Assembly: GCF_902148845.1 (NCBI RefSeq)
Contig: NC_043751.1
Location: 20,737,586-20,801,585, forward strand
Source of the DNA: Salarias fasciatus
Lineage: Eukaryota > Chordata > Actinopteri > Blenniiformes > Blenniidae
Length of the DNA: 64,000 nt
Direction: 5' to 3'
Positions within the stretch are counted from its first letter, which is position 1, and each line of letters opens with the position of its first letter. The notes beneath the pieces were generated by a model. That model was not told the DNA's origin. It ran no database searches and saw only the letters and a program-made list of their open reading frames with translations. Made by a program: the position numbers and the translations under genes. Shown piece by piece: positions 23,706 through 36,352 of this stretch.

Positions 23706-26700
23706 TTAAGTGTCCTGTTCTTTGTTCTTCGGTTTCCTCTGTGAAGCCATGTCTTTGAGCTTAGAGTCCAGCTTTCTTTGTAAATAAGCTTTCTTATTGG
23801 GGTCCATGGATTTGTCCTTCTTCCCACTTCCAGCATAGAGGACGCCCTCTTTGCTTATCCTCATTCGGGCGTGAGATTTCGCCTTATCGCCACAACCGTG
23901 AACCTGTGAAGCATTCACAACATGACGTTAAGTGGAATTATAAGTAAGGACTCGTTTTCTGTCTTTTTTTATACATTTTAGACAGCAAATACAGAATACT
24001 TTTACAAAATATAGACAGATCCTGCATCTCACCTCTGGTATATGATGGCTGAGACAATACTGCCTGTTGCAGAAGATGCACAGCTGTCCGAGCGTCAGCA
24101 CCGACGCTTTGCACTTGACAAAACTACAAACTCCCTCAGCTTTGATGACGGCGTTGATCAGCGAGTCGAAGTCGTCGTCTGGAGCAGCGGCGGCGGCGAT
24201 GTCGCAGGGCCCCGCCTTCACTCGGTTCTTCCCTGAGAATAAAAAACAATGCAGGGTTACACAGTGACAACCCAGATCTAAAAGCTTCTCCCTGGTGTTT
24301 TTGGAACACACCTTTAGCCTTCTTTGTCGTCTGGCCCTGAACTGGAGGAACGTTGTTTACAGCTTTCTTTTGTTTTGCATGTTCTTCTCTTTTCTGCTGC
24401 TCTCTCTTCATTCTCTCCAAATGTAAACTTTTCAGATCTAGTGGAAGCTGACTGGACACTGACACTGGGTCGTCTTGTGGAAGCTGGACTGTTTCTTTCT
24501 CCTGAGCTTGAGCTTGTTTTTCTTCTTCTTTTTCTTCTTCTTGTTCCGGCTTCTCGGTGGGTTTTGACGCCACAGGCCTGGAGACGGTGATACACCTGCT
24601 GTTTCCCTCTCCTTTGCTCTCGTGAACGAGACCCAGCTCCTCAGCGACCTGATGCACCAGCAGGCGATCGTGAGAGTTGAACGACGGCGGAAACTGCAGT
24701 TGGTGCCGACTCGAGTCTTTAATGAAGTTCTCCACCTGCTCCCTGATCTCTGCGTACCTGCTCCTGTTCTCCTCCTGCTTTGACGTGCAGGACTTTGTCT
24801 GCTTCTCTGAACCAGCGCCGCTTTCCTGACCGCTGCTCCCTCTTTTCTTCTGCCCGTGCTTCACCTTAGCAGCAGGCTGATCTCGAGCCTTCTGCTTGGA
24901 GGTGGAGGTCGCGGCAGGTGCGGCCTTTCCGTCTTTGTGGTCGCGGGTGTAGTTCTGCGGCGCGATGTCTTGAATGTACTCGAACGCTGTCCTGACCTCG
25001 CCAAACTCCGTCATGTGACTGACCAGCGATTTGAGGAAAGGATGGTTCTGAACCGTCTGGGTGTCGCACACCACAGCGACGTGACGCCTCGCGCGAGTGA
25101 CGGCGACGTTGATCCTCCGGTCCTCGGCCAGAAATCCAACTTCGCCTAGAAGAAAGAAAACATTAATTACACGCTACGAATGATAAAAGTGGCGGCTGAC
25201 CTTCCCGGTGGAGCAGAATCAAGAGGACTGTGCAGAAAGAGCTCACCTCTTCTATTGGACCGAACTAATGACAACACAACGGCTTCCTTTTCTCTGCCCT
25301 GGAATCCATCCACCGACTTTATCTCCAGCTCCGGGTGCCGTGCAGAAAGCTTCTGACGCAGAAGATCCACCTGAAAACGAACAAAGAAAATCAACATAAT
25401 TACATTATTCTTAGAAATGGCACTCTAATTTAATCTTTATCATCAGTGACTTACTTGTAGATTGTACGGAGCAATAACAGCGATGTCTTTCGCTTTGAGT
25501 CCGGCTTCAGTTAAAGCCTTTATGTGTAATTCGACAATATCGACCTCCCCTGAGAAGACGGGGAAAACAAAAAAAACTGTCAGATCTCATACTGCACAAA
25601 CTCTAAAAACATTCACGTTCAGTTTACAGTAAGCCCTTTGACCTTGGTTTCCCTTGGACTGCTCGTCTGCAACCTCCATCTCACTCAGACCGCACCCGGC
25701 CGTGTCGATAAGAAGAAGCGGCACGCTGGTTTCTTCAGTGGAGGCAACTCCGGGTAGATCTCTGAGTGGATCCACAACGACATTTCAAGACTTATCCATG
25801 ACTAAACACCGGTTTGACATATTATACATCATGTCATGGACACTGACTTTAGCAGATGTCCCTCCACAGAGCTGTGAGCGGTCAGCTTCCCCTGGTACAT
25901 CTCTTTGGACGCCCACTCCATGATGGCGCCGTTCATGCGGTACTGGACTGTCAGCATCCGGACCACCGAGTCTCCGTACATCTGGATGAGTCTCTCCATG
26001 AGGCTGAGGGACAGGCCTTTAGACGCAGCCCTGCGAGGCACAGGAGAAGAAAACTGCAATTCATGACATGAAGACGCTTAAATTCTGTTTATCCATATTT
26101 TAACTGGTGCGCTTCAAAAATTTGGTTATCATTTTATGTCACTCTTTAATAAAAACACAAACTAGAAAGCAACATTTATTTTTTTTATCATGATGTTCAA
26201 GGGAAAATGTGATTTTATTAAATATTCTAATGTTTGTAGATACTGTATTTGAGGAGGACAGAGGAACCCTGGGATGCTTACTTTTGAGATTTGATGGTGG
26301 GCGGTAGCTGCTTGTAGTCTCCGGCCAGAATGCACTTGCGTGCTCTGAGCAGAGCGATCCAGCAGCTGCTCTCCAGCGCCTGGGCGCACTCGTCTATCAC
26401 CACCCAGTCGAAATGCTCGGCCGGCAGGAACTTCAGAGGACCGTCAACACAAGCACCTGCAGACACAGACAAGCGCTCTCTGATTGCTTTTCATCATCGG
26501 CTGGCTGGGAGTTTGTTCGCTTGCGGACGTTGCTGACCTGTGTTTGTTGACAACACCACATCTGCACTTTTCAGGATCTGGCTGATGGCCGTCGCTTCCC
26601 TGGTCTTTAGCTCCTTTCTCAGCTCCCCGAGTTCTCGTTTGAGGTTCCCACGCTCTCCTTTTGCGTGTCCCTTCTTCATCCCAGTCTTGAAGGAAAATGG

Positions 26701-28816
26701 AAGATGTTACAAATGGCCTTAAAATACTGCTGAATCATAGAGAGCATGGATGCTTCTTCTTACAAAGGCTTTGTCGATGTCTTTACGGATGTCGGCGATG
26801 ATGCCCGCGTTGTCGCTCTGGGCGAGGATGGCATCCAGTGAATGTTTCTGTATGGACTCCAGCAGCCTGGCGGGGTGGCCGAGCCGCAGGACCTTCGCCT
26901 TGCACCGAGCCAGCCGCTCCACTAAATTATCCACCGCCACGTTTGACGGCGCACAGCAGAGGACCTGCACAGCCACAACAGCTCGCTTATCAACACGACT
27001 AGAAGCTGCCAGCACCATTTCACCAATTCACTCGCGAGACATATTTCTGATGATGAGCAGACGCAAACTAAATTCGTTCTCCGGGACCTTTTGGCCTTGT
27101 TTGACAGCTTGCAGAATGATCTCCACCACGGTGGTGGTTTTCCCCGTCCCCGGAGGGCCGTGAATCACAGCCAGCTCTCTCTGCGACAGCGCAAAGGACA
27201 CGGCTTCTTTTTGGGAATCGTCCAGGTTTAAATTCAAAAATTCAACCTTATCTGAGGAGACAAAGCAGAAACATGCAGAGGATGAAAGCTGCACAGGGAA
27301 AATTACACTACTCTTTAAGACTGATGTGAAAACATTTAGAAAACAACAACTTCATTAGGAAAAGGAATCTTTGACAGGAACATGCATGGCGAAGCTTTAC
27401 TTACTCGGCTGTGATTGACAGGAAGGTTTTGAGTCTCCAAACAGAACATTTATCAGATTGGCAGCAGGTCCATTGTTGTATCCATTTAATGCATTCAAGG
27501 CCCTACAAGCACATAATACATTATGTAAATTTCAACACTTGGGGTTTGATTATTTTATCAACATATGCAATTAGCCGTCCCAATTCAGCAGCTGCACACT
27601 GTGAGAGTTGCATTTAAAACCTGACTGCATTAGTGGAGACATGGCACAATATGTCCTACGTTTCCCACAAAACACAGGGATCTACTGGAGAATCACTAAA
27701 AATAATTTGCATGTTTTTTTTTATACTTTTAAAAAAATCTCAGTATAACTTTTAATAAGTCTCAGTGTACGTTCATCTGAATAAACGTGATCCATTGGAG
27801 AGAAAAACAACATCAAGAGCCAATATTGGCTTTCAAATCAATATTCGGTTATACCCTTTTTAAAGGGGTGACCACAACTCATCACTGCAACTTGCATTTT
27901 AGACTTGGCCAGATTTAAAATTTGGAATCTCTTCCTGCTGCTGGTGATCAAACACAGAGTTATCCTGTTGTACCACTCATCAACCTAAATTAATGTGATA
28001 TTAATATTATATATTAAAGTTTCTCAGGCTCTGCAAACAAAAGTGTAAAAAAAAAAAAAAGAAAAAGAAGCTTTTTAAGATGTTTTTGCTCTAAACGTGA
28101 TCCACAAATACTGTGATGTGTGAAATTAAGTTTGTACTCACTGTTTCATCCGCTTGTATGTCACATCATTCGCCAACTTTAAGAGGTTGTATTGAGCATC
28201 CGTATCAAAACTAAACCCATCCTTCAGCTCGTCAAAGGCCACGCTCACAGATGTTTGGCTGACCCGGGTCACGATCCCTGTGGTGATCTGTGAGGCCGCC
28301 GTGCATCCAGCAGTGTCATACAAGCCAGCAATATCACCTGGAACAGCCGGCGCACATCTGACAGTCAGTAAAACATGAACCCAAACTCTCATTAAACACA
28401 CACAGTTACACACAACTTCACTTCACCTGGTCCGAAGCTGTTGCTCGGCAGAGAGGAGAAGCCCAGGTGCTTTCTTGGTTCAAGGACGAGGACGGTGCGG
28501 CCGTACAGGCCAGTGGACTGGCTTCCTATCTGCAGCTTCAGCAGGCATACTCCTTTATTTTGAAGATCTTTAGGAGAGACGTTCTCCTGCCAAAGCCTGA
28601 AAAAACAACAGTGACACTGTTATAGTCAGTAAAAACTTTAGTTTGAATCATCCATTCCTAGAAATTCATGTTTTCTTTTGAGGTTTTCCTTTTTTTTTTG
28701 TCTTATGCCAAATCCTTGTCCTGATATTGAATTACATACCTGTTCTCCTCGATTTCAGCCTCTCGCTCCTCCTGCAGAAGCTCAAGAGTCGTAGCCACAA
28801 ATTTTTCCAACGCCAT
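23706..28816 (-). CDS. ighmbp2: IGHMBP2/SMUBP-2 ATP-dependent 5'-3' helicase
   Basis: Fifteen exons (28740-28816, 28427-28596, 28142-28337, 27405-27502, 27088-27251, 26764-26964, 26538-26685, 26282-26456, 25848-26030, 25643-25761, 25455-25549, 25247-25370, 24312-25145, 24033-24232, 23706-23903) join to 993 residues, the same length as human IGHMBP2. It is an Upf1-like SF1B RNA/DNA helicase tied to ribosomes and tRNA; human loss causes SMARD1 and CMT2S. Motifs seen: Walker A GPPGTGKT (about 212-219), [10 protein letters not shown], Walker [43 protein letters not shown]. The long thirteenth exon adds an acidic/lysine-rich linker and the R3H domain ([20 protein letters not shown]). The C terminus is an AN1 zinc finger ([20 protein letters not shown]). 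Start MALEKFV matches the family. Confidence 0.97.
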
Positions 28817-29678
28817 TGTTTTCTATGAAGACTAAACATGTAGAATAAAGTTAGCAAATTGCAGTACATGCATGTTATCATCTGTGAAACTAAAGAGACA
28901 AACAAACACAGTTGAGTACTGTTAGATTTTGGTGAGAAGTTAAATCAATCATTACAGAATGTAATTTTCTTTAGTAGAGTAACGAAAGTCAATTAAAATG
29001 TCATTAATTTCAATTTTATTGTGCTTTTATGATGTAAGAACTTGTCTTATTTACATTAAGTCCTTAAAAAACCTATATAGGCACTACAGTAAATCACAAG
29101 AATTAAGTCTTAAGATTCTGTTGAATAATGTGTACCGACAGTAAAAGCTGTTCTATTAATATCAACCCTCCTACAGTCTTCACGTGAATTGGACACTGTT
29201 TCAAAAGCTAAAAGTTATCATAACTTTGGTGTGCCTCTGATCACAGTCACACTTAAAATCATTGATTTTTTTTCTTTATTACAGAAAAGCTACAGTTTCA
29301 ATTAAATACACATATAAAACATAACGACGTGTTGGAAGAACGTTCACTAACAGAAAACTAGAAAGAGCTGGTGATTACTTTATATTTGAGGCTTTAAAGG
29401 CAGAAAATACAGTCAATTTATCCAGATGTCTGTCGACCAATGAAATGAAATGATAAGTCACACTGACTCAGTAAAACAGTCATAAGACAGGTAGCTTTCA
29501 TTTCTTCGCTTTAGACCTCTCCACCTGTTTCAGTTTCGTGAATTTGTGGCCCCGCAATTAATTTCATTTGAAGCTACACAGATAAAGAGTGATATTTTTA
29601 ATACTGGCGCAAAGCAGCACTACTTTAGCAGCAACCTCAGTTTCATGTGATCATGAGCTTTGTCTATGATCATGTGTC

Positions 29679-29679
<1 letters not shown>

Positions 29680-29709
<30 letters not shown>
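29680..29709 (+). repeat. (TTTTG)n microsatellite
   Basis: Five or more tandem TTTTG/GTTTT units in the probable 5' UTR intron of ighmbp2. Confidence 0.85.
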
Positions 29710-30096
29710 CCACACGCCGGTGAAGCATGTGTTCTTGGTCTATTTCCCCACATATCTCGTGTCGTGTGTGTTGTAATAAATCTTAAGATAAATGTGATTA
29801 TGCTGAAGCTCTGTGGTGGTTTATGTTTGGCTAAACTGAATGCTAACACGTTAGCTCCCACCTGCACAGTCACTTTATAGCTTTTGATGATAAAAACCGA
29901 AGAAGACACTCACCCGTGAGCGTGAGATGAGTGAACGGATATCGACAGATGTCCGAAAAAACATCCTTATAGATTAATTAAAGGTTCCAGCGGTGCTTTC
30001 TAGGAGTTTGTGAGAGCATTTTGTCTTCTTCGTCACCCATAGATACACGGTGTCTCTGGCGCCACCTGTCGGCCTGGAGGAACTGTGCCCGCAGAG

Positions 30097-30104
30097 CCGG
30101 AAGT
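30097..30104 (+). promoter_or_regulatory. ETS-type core (CCGGAAGT) between ighmbp2 and chid1
   Basis: Consensus GABPA/ETS core placed between the divergent first exons. ETS cores are frequent in bidirectional TATA-less promoters. The function here is inferred. Confidence 0.5.
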
Positions 30105-30384
30105 GAGCTGTAGAAACACGTTTACCTGAGTTGCCTGTCAAACCAACAACAGCCTGCAGGTACCAGATCTACTCTAACTCCGGGTTTTATCTATAGACCG
30201 TAGCGGGATGAAGCGAGCCGCATCAGGCCGTCTCCCGGTGTGTTTTCAGCCGACAGGAGGATATGATGGTTTTTAATCTGCCTCATCTCAGTCAGGAAGG
30301 AAGCGAGGACGCACTGCAAATCTGGAGACCTGAGCTGGCCCGCATTTCATCCACCGGAGCACCTTTCAGACTTTATTCCCAGAA

Positions 30385-33300
30385 ATGAGAACGACGCTGG
30401 TTCTGCTTCATGCCGTCTCCTGCTGCTGTCTGGTCAGTGCCACTCTCTCGAAAACTGATGCCAAGAAGTCGCTGAAAGCTGAGGCTGAGGTGAGGAACTT
30501 GCTGTCAGGTTGTACAGATCTCCACCTGATTGACCTGGATTTGCTCCACAGTCGTCCTGTCATGGTGGAGATAGTTACCTGTCACTTCTCTCTCTGTCAT
30601 CTGACTGCTTAGACATCTCCAGCTGAGCTGTCTGTGCTGAGCAGAGGCCTGGTGGTGTCAGACCTGCACTGGAAAGACATAGTGAAGGAGGAAAAGAGAT
30701 TCTGCACCCACATCAAGAAGGCATTTCAAGGACCAGTGCTCGGATATGTCACACCTGTAAGTCTGAGAGCAAGCCATCAGTGGATATTTATGATCAGATG
30801 ATGAATAAGAACGTCGTTGATCCCTTTGGGTAGGAAATAAAATCAGTCTCTCAGTGGAGCTGAAAAGGAGAAAACAACACCCAATCAGACTTTAAAGTAA
30901 GCAAAGTTGAAAATGGCAAAGCTGAAGATAGACAAGACTGCATTTTGCAGTGGCAGTTACAGCAGATACCTGCAGGAAGCCAGAAGCACATTGATCTCTC
31001 ATGACAAGTAGGCCAGTTCTCCCAAAATTCTCCTTTGACTGCTCATGCACGTCTGTAAATGGACAATAAGGCCAAAGAACAAATTTTGACCTTGAACCAG
31101 CATGAATGTTTTCCTTCCACTTCGTCTACGGTACGTTCATGATAAGGTTGTGAGTGCAGCTGAAACTGAAATTTGCAAGTAGCGTCAGCAAATTGTTGAT
31201 GACTTTTGGACTCTCACTTTGAAACTTTACCAGAGAAGCTCTTTTTTGACTTTGTCACCTTTAGTTGGATTGTCAGGCTGGATAAACCAAATTGAAAGCA
31301 ATGTCATTTTGTGATTCCGTTCATCAAATATCAAAGATTAAACTGGATTTTATTATACTGTGGAAAATCTGAAGATGAAGCCTGTAAATGAAATGAGAAC
31401 CGGATGTGTCTTTAAGTATGTTTGAACAAGCTGAATCAATAAAATATCCCATTCCACTGTCCCGCAGTGGAATTCCCACGGCTACGACATTGCCAAGACG
31501 TTTGGCTCTAAGCTGACGTCAGTGTCTCCAGTCTGGCTGCAGCTCCGCCGGCGAGGACCTGAAACCTTCGACGTTACAGGACTCCACGATCATGACCCAG
31601 GTACAGGATCTCCATCCATCACAGTCCGAGGAAGTCTTTTTTTAAAAAAAATCTGTTTCATGGTTTAATTTAACAAATTGAGGAGAATCACATCTCTTTG
31701 TGGATCCAGGTTGGGTCAAAGCTGTACGCAAGTCCAACAAAAAAGTCAGGATTGGTAAGTAAATGCTGCTTTTACTTACAGCTCAGATATGTTTTCCATT
31801 TTGTTTTGTGCAAATTACAATATTTCCGATCCTTTCATCACTTGCATCTGCCCAGAAGAAACTTTCCCATGGGAACAATAAAGTGTACGTTGATGTGGGT
31901 CACAGGAAGTTGATTCAGCTACTCTGATCCTTCACTTTCTCCCCACCAGTGCCTCGACTCCTGTTCGATGGCTGGTCCTACCAGGACTACATGAGCGTGC
32001 TGGCAAGTGAAGATGAAATCGAGGAGCTGGGAAGTGAGCTGGTGGACGTTGCAAAGGTCAGACAGCAATGTTGTTTCTTTCTTTTTCGATCCCATGTTTG
32101 TGTTGGTCTTTGTCAGTCTAACGGCTGATGTGACGTTGCAGACGGAAGGTTTTGACGGCTTCACGTTTGAGCTGTGGAGCCAACTCGGAGGCAACAAAAG
32201 GAAGTGAGTTAATCAGCCGTGAGTTCTATGCTAAAAATAGACAGTTTATCTATCTCGTATGAATGAATGAGCAATAATTAGGTTTCCTGTTTCCCTTGTT
32301 TGTATGTGTCTACATGGAGTTTCCGCCATTTAAAATACATGTTATTCCATATTTAGATTTTATGTAAAGACTAACAAATAAACATGTTTATTCTGTCTCT
32401 TTCAGGGAGCTGGTGCATTTGATGAAGCACATATGTGAGACTTTGAAAGCTAAAAGACTGGACTGCATTCTTGTTATTCCTCCTGCTGTGACGAGGTGAA
32501 TGGAAATATTTTAGAATGAGCAATTCCAACTGCTGGGGAAAAAAAAGGTCTGGCTTTACATCGTTTTCTCTCTGCACGTTTCTCAGTTCGGGGCAGCCCG
32601 GTATGTTCGGCAGGGAGGAGTTTGAGCAGTTGGCGTCTGTCGTCGACGGATTCAGCCTCATGACGTACGACTACTCCAGCGGTGCCAGGTGAGCTTGAAC
32701 ACATATCTGAGGTCTAAATGCCGACTGACAACCCCAAGAAAATTCACAGCATGAATGCAGACAGCCATCTGAGTTATGCGTTGTTGTTTTTTTCCCCTAA
32801 TAGTCCAGGCCCGAGCTCGCCGCTGTCCTGGGTGAAAGACTGCGTTCTCCAGCTTGCACCCAACACTCAGTGGAGGCAAAAGATCCTGCTGGGACTTAAT
32901 TTGTACGGTCTGGATTTTGCAAGCCAGGGGACCGAGCCCATCTTAGGGGGAAGGTAAGATATAGCAAGTAATGTGTTGCGTTTTATACCTTTTTCAGTCT
33001 ATTAACGTCCTCTCTGGTTAAGCAACACCGCTCCAGATATTTTTCACCCATTTGTGTTGCATTTTAGGTTTTTGTGTAAAAGATTGCTTTTTATTCCAGT
33101 TACTTTGCTTGTTTAGCCTCAGTTGATGTTTCAGTGCTCTAAATTAGATGGAAAAAAATGGTATGCAGTAGCGAGTGTTTTGGGACAAACATTGTTTTGT
33201 GCTTCATGCACTTCCTTATCTCTGCAATCACCCATAATGCAACTTCACTCCCAGCAGTCACTATCTGAGATGCAAGAATATTTATGCTGGCAGTGGCTAA

Positions 33301-34091
33301 TCCTCAGTGCAACTATAGTCTTGTCTCAAACGACCACGAGTTACAGTAGAATTGCAGTTTTATTTTTGTTTTTGAACTCTATACTCACTTTTTTCCTTCT
33401 TCTTTTATAAACAGTGCAGTTGATCCTTGGATTTTCTGAGACATTGCAAAGATTTTTTTTGTTGAGATGGAATAAAAATAAATATTGAAAGTGCATGTAT
33501 AATATTTAATGGCAAATAATGGAACGGTATTTATGCAATTTCAAATACAGTTTTGTAATATACTGTTGGTAAACCTGCTGAAATCTAGTTTACAAACTTG
33601 GAGCAGCCCGTTTAGTGGTGCAGTACACATTTTCACCATAGGAGGGTGTATTGAGTCATTGAAATAAGCGGAGAGCAGAGTTCGTCTTTAACATGTTAAA
33701 TTCTCCCGCAGATACATCGAACTCTTGCGAGAGTACAGACCAAAACTTCTGTGGGACGAATATTCTGCCGAGCATTATTTCAGTTACAAAAGGTACAGAT
33801 TCAGCTCCGCATTTAATCAACACAATTCTTTCACGATTGTCTCTTAACATTGTTCTTTCTCCCATGTCAGAAACAACGTAAAACACACAGTGTACTACCC
33901 ATCACTAAAGGTAAAACTCTTCCTGTTCAAGTTTGCGTGAATAAAATTCACAGAAAAGTTAGTAAATTGCTCATATTTCCTTGATTTTTCAGTCCATGCA
34001 CCTGAGAATCGCCCTCGCCACTGAACTGGGAACAGGAATTTCCTTGTGGGAACTGGGACAAGGATTGGATTATTTCTATGATCTCCTATGA
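30385..34091 (+). CDS. chid1: Chitinase domain-containing protein 1 (SI-CLP)
   Basis: Twelve exons (30385-30489, 30613-30756, 31468-31600, 31710-31754, 31950-32056, 32142-32203, 32406-32495, 32587-32688, 32804-32953, 33712-33792, 33871-33910, 33993-34091) join to 385 residues, close to the human length of about 393. The N terminus is a signal peptide ([17 protein letters not shown]), then the family word [12 protein letters not shown]18 barrel follows: [39 protein letters not shown] and the C-terminal [17 protein letters not shown]. In active chitinases the DGxDxDWE motif carries the catalytic Glu. Here that place reads DGFTFELW, so hydrolysis is unlikely, as in mammalian CHID1, which is a lysosomal/secreted saccharide-binding protein. 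Convergent with gatd1. Confidence 0.96.
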
Positions 34092-34296
34092 GATCTGGAT
34101 TTCAGTGCTGTGAAACCTAGATTTTTTTTTTTATTTCACAGGACTTATTAACTCAAAATCAAGGTACTGTGAACCGTTTTGTTTTTTCTCTCTGATGATA
34201 AATGAACTCAAGCGTCACAGACGTGTTGAGAAATCTCATCTTCATGCGTGAAAGTCAACTTCATTGAAAAGTAAACGCAAACATTGTTATTTATCT

Positions 34297-34302
34297 TTTA
34301 TT
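34297..34302 (-). terminator. Candidate gatd1 poly(A) signal (AATAAA on -)
   Basis: TTTATT on +, 143 bases past the gatd1 stop. A second one (34444-34449) overlaps the stop codon itself and would leave no room for normal cleavage upstream of the stop. If the site at 34297 is used, the gatd1 3' UTR overlaps the chid1 3' UTR. Confidence 0.4.
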
Positions 34303-34402
34303 GACAACATTGTGGAAAAGACTTGTACATTTCAGTCAGGGGGCAGAACACGTCTGCTTTCAGGAACAGAGGGTGCATGATCTCCACTGTGTATGAAGTT
34401 TA

Positions 34403-34408
34403 AATAAA
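34403..34408 (+). terminator. chid1 poly(A) signal
   Basis: AATAAA 312 bases past the chid1 stop and only 37 bases before the gatd1 stop codon on the other strand. No closer canonical signal was seen on +. Confidence 0.6.
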
Positions 34409-34444
34409 GCGTCTTTTACTGAAGAAGTCCAAGTTCATTTTCTT

Positions 34445-36352
34445 TTATTTGGCATTACAGAGGAGGATCAGATTATTGACGGCGAGTGATGTGGACTGCA
34501 TGTTCTGTCCCGTTATCAGGTGTCTGTCTATGACTACATGCAGGGCGTCTTCTTGACTGGCTGGAAAAGACAAACACGGGAGGGTTTGGTCTTAGAAACA
34601 AATGCAAGAAATGAGAAAATGCTACTCGATTGCAGGTGAGCTTACCTGTGTATGATCCGCCACTGTCTTTCACAAAGTCTTCCACGATCAGGGGCAGGTT
34701 GGCAAAGTCGGGCCTCCGCACCAGTTCAAACACCGACGGCTTTAGAGAGGGAAAAAAACAAGTGCAGTTCACATGCAGCAGTGTAAGATGAAGTCGATTC
34801 TAAAAATGCATTTTAAAAAAAAAAAGCACTGTTACGCTGAGTGTTAAACAAAACTGACCCCAGTTAAGCTGTAGCCGCTGAAAATCCACTGCTGTCCCTC
34901 CGTGGCGCAACACAGCGCCGACACTCCCTGTCCCACCGCACACACCGGCTCTGCACAGAGGACAAACGTGGCTTATATCCACGCCGGCGAAAAAGCGATG
35001 TTTAAACGAGCCCCGGACTCACTCTGCTGGGAGATGAAGTGCGTGAGGATGCGGTGCAGCGAGCCGCTGTGAGCCAGGTCGTTCGGAGCTCCGGGGCAGT
35101 CCGGGATGAGCAGCGCCTGGTATCGGGCACCTTCAAAGGGTCAAAGGTGACGTTATAACGGAGCAGAGAGCAGCCAACAGCAGCAGACACAGGACAGACC
35201 AGGAAGCCAGAGCTCTCACCGTCGATGGATTCAAGTTTGGCCGGCGCCGCGTACGGTTTCACGTTGAAGTCCTGCACCCATCTGGCTGTGCCTTCATCCA
35301 CCCCAACAAAGTCTATAGGTTTCCCCTGCAAAGCAAACACTTCAGTCATTAAAAAGTTAACACCATTTCTACATATTTCATGTGTAATCTAACATTAATA
35401 TCTTTTTCAATTCAAAGATGAACCACATTCAGAAAACAGGAACTCACACACTTTGAGAAAACGAAATCTCCACACACAAAAACTTTTCCAACATGGTTTA
35501 ACCCCTCAGTGGATAAATATACAGCTTAACTGCCAACAGCATTGAGTTGGAACACAGGTCTGTGCTTAAACACTGGTAACAACGGCAGTGTGTTGGGACT
35601 CTCTGCCCCATTTGCTGCCCAGTGCTTCTGTCAAAGCAGTGGGGCCCACCTGTGAAGGTGAAATAAAGGTGAAAGGTGAAATAAAATAGTGGACATGTCA
35701 CCTGGCTCCCTGAGCATGACCTTCGACCCCATCAGCTCCCCAGAGCATCCTAATGTAGCAGTGGCCACCACATCCCAGAAGAACAATAGGTCAAGGCAGA
35801 CAAAGGAATTTTCCCAAGGCGACTGATAAAATATGATAAACATTTGTGTTTTGCTCTCTTTCTCTGAAAAAAGCATGCGAGTTTAGGGGATAACCAAGTC
35901 TCAAAATATTAAATAACATTGTTGAGGGGAATTTTTGACCATATTTAAAATACACGAAGAGTATAAATAAAAAACTACACCTGTTTATTTAACGGATACC
36001 TGGCTGATTCAGACAGACATAATAAATTATCAACACTTGGAGGATGGAGAGAGAGAGGGGGGGGGGGGGGGGGGGGGGCAGATCCAGCTCGTGCAGGGGC
36101 AGGAGAGCGAGTCTTACCCCCGGTGTGGCAGTCTGCAGGTTGAAGGTGGAGCTGCACAGACTGAAGGACTGGTGGAAAGACTTGGCTGACACTCCTGATG
36201 CGACACACCGCGTCCATGTGAAGAAGAGCAGCGGAGACACAACAGACTGCAGAGAACCATCAAACTGAGACAAGCGTGAGGAAAAGAAGCTCGAGCTCCT
36301 CACCCTGAGCGGAAGCGCTCGCCACGATCAAACACGTCGGTTTCGCAGACAT
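34445..36352 (-). CDS. gatd1: GATD1 (PDDC1), DJ-1/PfpI-like class 1 amidotransferase-fold protein
   Basis: Seven exons (36304-36352, 36118-36194, 35220-35325, 35023-35130, 34859-34950, 34646-34739, 34445-34560) join to 213 residues; human GATD1 is about 220. The fold belongs to the DJ-1/PfpI superfamily. Family words seen: [11 protein letters not shown] at the start, [35 protein letters not shown], the elbow [15 protein letters not shown] with the usual nucleophile-position Cys, GYSLTGPSVFELV and [13 protein letters not shown]. The precise biochemical role is not settled for the family. Intron 2 begins close to a G22 run. Same strand as cd151 upstream, convergent with chid1. Confidence 0.94.
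36057..36078 (+). repeat. Homopolymer G22 after a (GA)n run
   Basis: G run in gatd1 intron 2, about 40 bases from the donor of exon 2. On the transcribed RNA this is a C run near the splice site. Length likely variable. Confidence 0.9.

Larger units (their letters stand above)
28817..30384. promoter_or_regulatory. Shared upstream region of ighmbp2 (-) and chid1 (+)
   Basis: The two genes start head-to-head, 1.6 kb between start codons. A donor on - (cacgg|gtgagtg, near 29913) and an acceptor-like site just before the ighmbp2 start suggest a noncoding first exon near 29915-30010 and a 1.1 kb 5' UTR intron. Transcript starts of both genes would then lie within about 150 bases around 30000-30150, a bidirectional promoter. 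A (TTTTG)n run lies at 29680-29709. Confidence 0.5.

Noticed and set aside
24324-25149. Open + frames opposite the long ighmbp2 exon
   Set aside because: Shadows of the acidic/lysine-rich and R3H-coding exon on -.
35560-35870. Open - frames and repeated ggtgaaataaa phrase in gatd1 intron 2
   Set aside because: Short local repetition only; no domain and no splice fit with gatd1, which joins in frame without it.
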